From contig VXBP01008680.1 in NCBI GenBank assembly GCA_013400115.1, positions 310,001 through 374,000 of the forward strand: 64,000 bases of DNA, in the 5' to 3' direction. The notes under the pieces were generated by a model that saw only the letters and a program-made list of their open reading frames with translations, was not told the origin of the DNA and ran no database searches. The position numbers and the translations under genes are program-made. Shown here piece after piece: positions 56,001-64,000 of this stretch (positions are counted from its first letter, which is position 1; every line of letters begins with the position of its first letter). The stretch is from Rhinopomastus cyanomelas (Eukaryota; Chordata; Aves; Bucerotiformes; Rhinopomastidae).

Positions 56001-57139
56001 GTTACCTTCTGTTCAGTTAACGGTGTGGAGATAGGCCATAAGCACTGGAAAAACCTCAAAGCTCTTTTCTGCTGTTTTGAAATTGAGAAAGCAGAAACAT
56101 AATTGCTTTTGTTGGATCACAATCCTGAATAGCAGAAGACTTTTTAAACATCTGCCATTCCTTTGCTTTACGTCTTCTGTCTTTTTTGTCTACTGTTCAT
56201 TATTCTACATTTTATTCACTAATGAAAAATTCTATCCATGACAACACTTTCATATGCTATAAGATGACTGGGATTCAATGCATTTAATCTGATCTAGTCC
56301 TACAGAAAACCTTAATAGAATGTGACAATATGTGTTAATTCTATGAGGTTTGTATTTCTTTCTTGCTTGTGCAGTATCTGATCTGCCCTGCCTACAATCT
56401 CAGCGCAATCTCCTGGAACCCTGACTGTTAACAAAGCCAGTCTCCCAGGATGTATTTACAACACCTATTGCACTCAAACAACACCATGTAGCTATAAGGG
56501 AAATAAATTTTGGGTTCTCTGTCACCTGCTCTCATCCAGCTCTGTGCCAAATCTGGCAACAGCTTAGATTCTGCAAAGATCAGGTATCAGAATTGTTCTG
56601 TTTTACATGGGATTCTCTCTGACAGAAGAACTCTTGTGTCTCCATTTGCCAGGTTCCCGCTCCACTTTATCAGTAATCGAATTACTCAATATGTCTCTCT
56701 TCCTTTTTTTTCCTTTTTAATACCATGTCAAATACCTGTGGTGATACCAGCATTCATTCCCAGGGAAATGTAGCAGGCAGAAATAACGTCGATTCCCAAG
56801 TGGGCAGAATAGTCTGTTCATTCTGCAGGGAATAGCTATCCCTATTCAATAGTAATATTGAAATTAAGAAATAACATTCTGTCTTTTAACATGGGAAGAC
56901 AATACAAACAATTGGGAATTTCCTAATGAGTCTGTTACTAAAACAGTGTCTAGAGGAAACCTGAGCATTTCGTCAATTGAAATGTGGCTTTTTTTTCCTG
57001 GTTTGGGCATAATGCTCAGCGTCAACACCACAAGTATTTTCAGTGCTACCTGGGAATAAGGGGGAATGAAAGCAAGAGGCTTTTGAAAAGTCACTTCTGA
57101 TTATGCTCATTTAAGAGCTAAGTATTTCAAAAGCAGTGA
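50061..57139. other. Long unique block without CR1
   Basis: About 7 kb with no young or old CR1. An AT-rich part at 50270-50600 (TTTTAATTAAAAAG, AAATAACTG, ATGCATGTTTATAC) may belong to the neighbouring regulatory region. A short (AAACC)n run lies at about 54627-54651. No exon recognised. Confidence 0.4.
54627..54651. repeat. (AAACC)n short microsatellite
   Basis: Four AAACC-type units ending in an A run. Confidence 0.75.
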
Positions 57140-57300
57140 GGGCCAAATTTTCAAGGGCCAATAGTCCCCAGTTGGATCCAGATTTTCAGAAAGATTCCAT
57201 TCTCATTTACACTTCTCAATAGAGCATTTTTCCACAAGTGCTCAGCAGCCAGCAATTCTTTCTGGCCAGGAAGCCATTGAGAAAACTGGCCTTTTTTTTC
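57140..57300. repeat. Decayed old palindromic repeat
   Basis: The left part has GGCCAAATTTTCAAGGGCC and CCAGATTTTCAGAAAGATTC; the right part has CAAGTGCTCAGCAGCCAGC and CATTGAGAAAACTGGCC. The layout resembles an old amniote palindromic (MITE-like) element with 'ggcc...attttcagaggtgctcagcaccca...' arms that mirror each other. The family name is not asserted. Confidence 0.45.
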
Positions 57301-58708
57301 AGTGCCTAAAAGAGAATGGGGAGCTCTTTTGTGAGTCAGGTTCTTCAGACAAGTCCTGCCTGATGAGCCTGGCTCTCAGGAAAGCAGTGGAATATAACTT
57401 TCCTCTCTGAAACCTCTAGAGGCACCAGGAGCTAGAAAGACCCAACATACTGCTGGGCAGAGATAGCTCTGAGAGAGCAACTTAGAGACTGGAAGCAATG
57501 GAGAAACACCCCTAATTCCTCCTGGAGCTGTGCAATGTATGCAGGAACAAGTATTTCCATGAAAACCAGAATTAGTCCAGAAGCCTGGTTTCCAGTGGAG
57601 TTAGTGCTTCACGGCTGACTGACATTTTAAATGAATTACACTGCTGCTGCAGTGCGCACGCTGCCCTTATCAGGCGCTGGAGAATCCATAGGGGAGAGAA
57701 GCCTTGGCTGGGGAGTGGATTCCCTTATATCTAATAAGGTATAAGCTCTGACTAAAGCTTTCCTTCACATACATCCAGTCTCTCTCCCAGGTGGGTTCAC
57801 TCCGTGTCAGACAAGAGCTGTGCGTGGGCTGCAGCTTTTCCATCAGTAGGAAAACTCGTCAGCATTCTGTTTTCACAAAAACTTACAAACTTGCTTATCT
57901 TTGAAGCCTCTGCCTTTCTTCCAGGTTCAGCTACGTTTGGCCAATGGGTTGTGAGAGAGCCATGTGCACCAGCACACACACACACACACACAGAGAATTA
58001 TATGAGCTGTGCTTCTTTATGGAGCCAGGATGCAAACTGCCCCTAAATGGCTGCAGCCTGCTGAGTCTATGAGTGAGCTGGGGAGGCTGTGCATAAAGGA
58101 CTGAGTGGGAAGAAAAAGAAATTACTCCATATCTCCTCTTCCATATGGCAATCAGTTGCATGTCTCCCTCCATCCCTAGCCATAGGGTCTCCCTGTCAGA
58201 CATGACCACCACAGAGCCCCTTTGGTGTGGATTGCGCTGCGGGGGGGGGACAGTTAGGGGAGCTGGAAGCGTTCCTGGCTGGTCTGCCAGTGTGAAGGAT
58301 TGGCAGTGCTTCTTGCAGTTTCCTTTCCCATGAGCAACTAGCAGCAATCAAATACAATCTAGCCCTCGTTATTTGCCATTAGTTTATTTGATTGTGATTT
58401 GGAAATACGTTGCTAAGGAAAGCAAAAACCGTGGTTAACTGATTGATAGAAAATAAGAGTCATAGAAAACATCTGGAGAGCCAGATGAGTGCAAGCCATT
58501 GTTTAGTTTAATACCCTTATAATATTTGCTGCAAACAGCCAAGCTGAAGGATGAATACTTCATCCGTTTTGTTATGTGCTTATTCCAAAATATTAGTGGA
58601 TGGACTTTGACAGCAATATTTGATCCATGCCCTCATGCCCAGGCATTACCATGCTTTGCTTTCTTGTGCCTGTATGAGGTCACATTATCAAAATATAATA
58701 TCAAAATA
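57301..58708. other. Unique sequence with a CA repeat and a G run
   Basis: Contains (CA)10 at 57973-57992 and nine consecutive G at 58241-58249. No gene recognised. Confidence 0.4.
57973..57992. repeat. (CA)10 microsatellite
   Basis: Ten uninterrupted CA units. Confidence 0.97.
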
Positions 58709-58803
58709 TAGAAACGGTCATACTGGATCATAGCTGTGTCCCTCTAGACTTTTTGTCTGTGATGGTGACTAATAGCAGATGTGTAGGGAAAAGTACAAGG
58801 CCA
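58709..58803 (+). repeat. Degenerate old amniote interspersed repeat, second copy
   Basis: AAACGGTCATACTGGATCAT, CTCTAGACTTTTTGTCTGTG, GATGGTGACTAATAGCAGAT and AGGGAAAAGTACAAGG follow the same layout as the copy at 1146-1222 ('...actgggtcagac...tctagc...gtggccaatagcagatg...ggaaagtacaag'). Strongly decayed; no family name given. Confidence 0.45.
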
Positions 58804-59706
58804 AAAACCACAGCCACCACTCTCCGATGCACCCTCTTAGATTCTAGTGGTTAGCAACTAGAGAACGAGCTGAGGCAAAGGTGGCATCTTTGTATTTAAT
58901 GTGGCTAGATGGATTTATTTTTTTTCTTATTCTCCCCTTCAGCCTTTAAAGGTAGAAAGAATCAAGGCCTTATGTTTTGTCTAGTGAACAATGCTGAAGA
59001 GTGAAGTCCTGCAGCAGGAAACTTTTGGACTCACCCCTAGGAATTGGATTCTATCAAGCTCCAGGGTCATGTCTGTTAAAGACATGAGAAAGGGCATAAA
59101 GTTGAGGAAAGAGAGACTCACATTCTGATTTGAGCTTTTGGTGTTCACTCTTCAGCTAGTCTGTTATAAGGCAGAAGGGAGTAGCAGGGCAGAAATGGGG
59201 CGCAAGCAGACTGCCCAGATTCTCCCTTCAGGTGATCAGGAGGACACCAGCACATCACCTCACTGACCATATAGCCCACCAGCTGCAGCCCTGGAGAGCC
59301 AACACGCTGTTTGGAACATGATCCTCAGACACCTTTAAGCGTATTGGTTTCCAGCTGCATGTATTTGACAGAAACATGGTTAATGGCTGGCTCTCTTCAG
59401 ATCTTTCCGTGTCCACTAGTGTGCTGATCACAGTAACTCATGAACTGTGCTTTACACCTAGGTCAGTGCATTGTGGGTTTGTTAAGGAACCCTCTTCAGT
59501 CCAGAATGACAGATAAATGTTAGCCTGTTTCCGATTTTACGGGTCCTGAAAATGAGACAAAGAGTTGAAATCACTTCTGTGAAGTCCACCAGAGTGAATG
59601 GGGAACTAGGTGTTGAAACTACACACTATTAATTATCTGTTTTCAGTGGCTAGCCAGCACTTTCTTTACCCTAATTTACTGTTAAAACTAGAGGTGTACT
59701 CTTGAG

Positions 59707-59720
59707 ATATATATATATAT
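59707..59720. repeat. (AT)7 microsatellite
   Basis: Seven AT units, followed by GTATA. Confidence 0.9.
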
Positions 59721-60036
59721 GTATAAAGGGGACTGTTTTCTCACAGAACTTTATTCAATATTTAGAGTATGTACTTATGATGATGATCAACTACAAAATT
59801 AGATTGTTTTGACTCCATAAGCAATAGTCTAACTAAAAAGAACTGTTGCATTAAAAAAAGGACTGACATTTCCAGAAATACCATGGTTTTTTCCTAATTC
59901 ACACATCAGCTCTGAATTCATTACAATACAAAGCTGTTTCTAGTGCCAATACATTTTTGCACTTCATTCAATCAAATTTTACTGTGAGTTTAGATCGGCC
60001 ATGTCATCTTGCATTGCACAAAAATACAAGCCTTTT

Positions 60037-60079
60037 AAGGAGGAGGAGGAGGAGAAGGAGAAGGGGAAGGGGAAAGGGG
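60037..60079. repeat. GGA-rich purine tract
   Basis: More than 40 consecutive purines on the plus strand (GGAGGAGGAGGAGGAGAAGG, then AAGGGG units). Such homopurine tracts can form triplex DNA. Confidence 0.92.
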
Positions 60080-62190
60080 TAAATTAAATTATTGAAAGGC
60101 AGGAGGAAGGAAAGGAGGGAAGAAAAAAAACCTTGTATGTCTTGTGTCTGCCCAAGTGAAGTGACTGCTTTAATTCTTCAGGTTTCCTTACAATTAACTG
60201 TGGGGTTTTTTTCTTACATAATTTCCATTATTATGAAGCCACTCATATTCATATAAAAAAATTCCAATGTTTTATAGTTTAACTTGACCAAAACCTTCAT
60301 TCTCCAGAAGTGGCTGCTGAGCTTGTGTTGAGTCCATGGCTCAGAAACACTGACTCCTGAGGAAGTTCTGTGAGCAGAGGATAATTATGAGGGTAATCAC
60401 TCTAGTCCTTTTTAATCCTATGGGGGCTGTTCCTACCCTTTCTCACATCACAATAATTTATACCCAAAAGTGATGTGGTCCTAAAGCCACCTCACACTGA
60501 ATCACACTTCAAAGGAAAAAGGGTATGGGTAGACCTTGCTCTCTACTCTTCCATTACAACTTGTTCACAACATGTGAAAGGCTTGCCAACAAAACTGCAC
60601 TGATGTAATACCAACAGAGCCGCCTCAGTGGAACCGTTTTGATGAACAAAATAATAAACCAGCAAAAATTCTCCTTTTTTTCTGATATTGTTCTGTCTAC
60701 CTCAGGCAATTGTTTTCATGCTTGTGACTGACACAGCAAGGATGGCAAAACGCTTTGCGTAGACAAGAAATGCTGGGAGGTGGAACAGAATATTCACTGC
60801 TGGTTCTGGTTGCATCTCAGTTGTCTCTCTGGGCTGTCTGCTTGCATGAAAGAGTTTGCTTTTGGAACTGTATTACTGGAAGTTTTGGGCAAACCTCAAT
60901 ACAACTTTTAAAATTTTGTTTATTTTAAAAGAGCACTAGGGTCTAGCATTTCAAATTATATAGGAAATAAAAAATAGATAAGAAAATAAGGTGCTTTGAG
61001 GAACATCAACAGATAGACAAAGGACTGGCAGTGTTTGACCATTGGGATGTATTTACTGAAAGAGGATCCTTTTTGAAGGACAGACTCTGTCAGAGCAACT
61101 GTGGAAATAGCCTTCTGGAAGCAAGTCTGGCAGAACTGATAAGCAGAGCTTTGAACTCAGAAATGAAGGATACAGAGGCAAAGACCTGAATAATCTCCAC
61201 GTGCCTGTAGAACACCAGATGAGAAGCCGAGGTGCACAAGGGTATGCCAAAGGATAAAGAAATTCCAATGATCAGAATGGCAGGGAATAAGAAGAAAGTG
61301 CAAACTGTGACAAGGGCTGCTTCCAAGTCGGCAATACAGCGAGTATCAGGAGCAGGTCTTCACCAAGTTGTGCTGTGTGGTACAGAAATATTTAACAGCA
61401 ATATCTGTACACAAAAAGGGAAGAGCATGAACTAAGCAGGCAAGGCATTAGACAGGACAAGCGTACACTGTTAACACCACAGAACAGCAGTCATGGTCTT
61501 GAAGCATACGCGTTATTCAGAAAGGCTGAGGTGAAGGTTGAGTGGTGGCAGAAAACTGTGCACTAATTATAAGAAACACTGCAAAGAAGGATGTGCAGAA
61601 CAGACACCATGCAAAAGTGAGAATTTGTTCCAGTTAAAATCACTTTGGAGAAAGCTGGTAAAAGAAACAGCTTAGAAGGTGAGAGCCCCCTGAACTGGCT
61701 CTGGTTATGAGCTAAGTCAGTAGTAGTGCCTTTGGAGGGACAAGTTATGTTGAGTCTCTATCATGCAGGGAACTGTTTACCTTCCCAAGTATGAACCAAA
61801 GAAGAAAAGTCACTAACAGTGACAGAATCCAGATACTTTTGGATGCAGTAGTCAGCAAATGTATTAATAAAATTCTCAGAGAAGCAGTAAAAAGTAGGGC
61901 TGATCGAGACTTAGTTTTGGTAACAGATGACTGCAGCAAAAAATGACCATGGCTCAAGTGGTCAGGGAGTGACACTTCCTAATTAAATGGAAGAGATAAA
62001 TGAGTCTGTTTATAAGGCTTTGCATTTCAAAAGGGCAAAGTTTGGTAAACTTGGGGAATTGATTACTGAAGTCAGATGGATTGCAGAGTCTGGGCATTAA
62101 AACATAAAAGAACCTGGAGCTTTTACAAGTCCGAGCAACTAAAAGTTTTGGGCATCTGCGTAGCAGGCAAATACTGTCTATTTGCATTTC

Positions 62191-62424
62191 TCTACAGCAC
62201 TTGACACAGTAGCACAGAAGATAGTGGAGATCTGCAGAGCAACTGTGTGTGCAGTAAGGGTCTGGCTTGTGGCACACGGTGATCTCTGAAAAAAAACATC
62301 ACAAAGCTGCAGAGATGCAACTTGCAGAGCCCTTCAGGTTTTGGGACCAATGTTGTTTAATATTTTAATAAATGATCATGACGTGAGTATAGACTTTAAC
62401 ATGTCTGATGACACAACATTATAG
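62191..62424 (+). pseudogene. Ancient LINE (CR1-like) reverse-transcriptase relic
   Basis: In a single frame with one stop, the translation has STALDTVAQKIVE (compare the KAFDTVSHKIL-type motif of CR1/L2-like reverse transcriptases), then LGPMLFNILINDHD (compare GPVLFNIFINDLD) and DDTTL at the place of the FADDTKL motif. Spacing between motifs is shortened, so deletions have occurred. It is far more diverged than any other CR1 here. Confidence 0.55.
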
Positions 62425-62473
62425 ATTTATTTCAAGACTCTGGAAGTCAATAAAGATTAAAAAACCCCCCACA

Positions 62474-62820
62474 AATCATAGAATCATAGGATCATAGAAT
62501 CATTAGGGATTGGAAGGGACCTCGAAAGATCATCCAGTCCCATCCCCCTGCCACAGCAGGATCACCCAGACCAAGTCACACAGGAACACATCCAGGCGGG
62601 TTTTAAACTTCTCCAGCGAAGGAGACTCCACAACCCCCCTGGGCAGCTTGTTCCAGTGCTCTGTCACCCTCACTGTGAAGAAGTTCCTTCTGATATTTAT
62701 ATGGAACCTCCTATGTTCCAGCTCACACCCATTGCCCCTCGTCCTATCACTAGATGACATTGAGAAGAGCCTGGCTCCATCCTCCTGACACCCACCATTC
62801 AAATATTTATAGATGTTATA
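62474..62820 (-). mobile_element. CR1 LINE 3' copy, young
   Basis: Minus strand: MSSSDRTRGNGCELEHRRFH, NIRRNFFTVRVTEHWNKLPR, TRLDVFLCDLV. The normal stop TAG reads TGG (CDLVW...), so the frame runs on into the 3' UTR. The tail has three units (AATCATAGAATCATAGGATC on the plus strand). The 5' truncation lies at about 62820. Confidence 0.95.
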
Positions 62821-64000
62821 TGAAGTTAGGACTAACAGTACAATCTCTTCTAGTTGCTCCCTGCTTGTATGTGAGCAGAAATACCTGGCCACACTATCCA
62901 AAGTGACTCATGATGTGGATGACTCAGCCCTCAAAACAGGTAACTGAAATCCAGTGAAACAGAGATGGGGAAATGCTAATGCTTTAGCACAAAACTTGAT
63001 GAGCACCCATGGGCTTGACTCCAGCACTGTGCAGAAACACAGCTAGTTTGACCATGAGGAAACAAGATCGTTGCGTGTTAAGCTGGAGAAAAATAAGAAA
63101 AAAGAAAAAGACTGAGATGATACAACAAATCAGCAAAATCAAAAAATATTTCTTAGCAGTTAGAGTCATCAATCTTTCTCTGTGTAAGAGTGAGCACCAA
63201 TAATCTAATGGCATTTAAGACTGAACCTGACACATCGTTGAAAGGAAATCTATGTGTTTGTGATAAGAGGATGTCTTGCTAATTCTAGTCTGGTGGGCCT
63301 AACTGTGGCTGAATATCTCGAGGAGAGATTAAAAGGAGAGATTTGTGTGATGCGAGGAGACTGCAGATCTCCTTCACTGCTTGATAATTGTTTTAGCTTT
63401 TTCTCAACTCTAAACTTTTGCTGGCTTGCTCAACAGGAACTGAAACAGAAAGACCTAAATCTTGCAAAGAGGATTTTCAAGTTGGAGCCATATACTGTAG
63501 TTTGAGTGGTGAAAAAGGACGAATGTGGATTTTATAGTGGATATTATCTGCTCTGTCCATGAGGTCCATCTGCTTCTGCTGCTTCTACAGAAAAGTATTT
63601 GAAGTGAAGTTTTCAATAAAGGTTACGTGGTCCCTGAAGTTCTTCCGAAGAAACTGGTGCTTGGTTGTTCTGTGTCTGCCCCTGTTAATCAGCCATTCTT
63701 TGTGCCATTTTCTATTCTTCAGGCTCACCTGTCCATGCCCCTGTCTTGAACTATAGCTCTGGTGACTTGCTTGTTTACAGACTGGTGCTGTAGGCTGTCT
63801 CAGGCTGCTGATGTCTCAGGATAGGTCTGATTCATCCCACCACCTGGTTCCAGGTGGCACAAGAACCTGTAGAGCAAAACACACTAAAAAATAACTTAGG
63901 GGGTGTGTATGTGTCTGCCACTATGGCCGAGCACAGCAGCTCCTTTGCCTTCATACTTCCTAGTTCACGAAGTCTCAATTAAGTGGATAGAGAGACAAAA
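62821..64000. other. Unique sequence to window end
   Basis: No transposon or gene that I can support. 63150-63250 has a weak flavour of an old LINE 3' end (TTCTTAGCAGTTAGAGTCAT, GGCATTTAAGACTGAACCTG), too decayed to call. An 83-codon frame at 63254-63505 is unrecognised. Confidence 0.4.

Larger units (their letters stand above)
58804..62190. other. Unique sequence with simple repeats
   Basis: Contains (AT)7 at 59707-59720 and a GGA-rich purine tract at 60037-60079, continuing more loosely to 60130. No gene recognised. 61.7-62.19 kb could belong to the ancient LINE relic that follows, but I cannot show it. Confidence 0.4.

Overview
The window reads as non-coding nuclear DNA from a bird. The main evidence is about 22 separate 5'-truncated CR1 retrotransposon pieces, roughly 7.4 kb or about 11-12 % of the window by my hand count. 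They share the avian CR1 3' end: an ORF2 C-terminus, a short 3' UTR and an (ATTCTATG)n tail. Many young-looking copies are nearly identical, which suggests a lineage with recent CR1 expansion. Woodpeckers and their relatives would fit, but that is inference from repeat density only. I found no host protein-coding exon, rRNA, tRNA, CpG-island promoter or LTR retrovirus that I can support. All recognisable protein similarity comes from broken CR1 reverse-transcriptase frames.

Layout. 1-6.0 kb is mostly unique sequence with one old repeat fragment near 1.15 kb. 6.05-7.5 kb holds the longest CR1 (minus strand, reverse-transcriptase palm motif FADD visible), back to back with a second CR1 on the plus strand. 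9-24 kb has scattered CR1 ends and a compound TA/GA microsatellite. 24-31.5 kb is CR1-free and holds two CpG-rich, motif-dense stretches that look like conserved regulatory DNA, plus a 170-bp mosaic pentanucleotide array. 31.5-39.4 kb has more CR1 and a 110-bp inverted repeat about 2.4 kb apart. 42-49 kb is a CR1 cluster with a nested insertion and a suspicious single N at 43580. 49.6-50.1 kb is the best candidate conserved enhancer. 50-62 kb is free of recognisable CR1 except for ancient relics, and a last young CR1 lies at 62.5 kb.

Most notable observations: (1) four CR1 copies share one junction joining two different CR1 3' tails in tandem, so a chimeric-tail element probably amplified as a unit; (2) the 110-bp inverted repeat is about 94 % identical and all six substitutions are transitions; (3) the 49.64-50.06 kb stretch combines dense CpG with clustered homeodomain- and forkhead-like sites; (4) a CR1 at 43.54-43.73 kb has lost its middle exactly at the only N in the window, which points to an assembly join. 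No operon-like or multi-gene system is present. Any function here would be regulatory.
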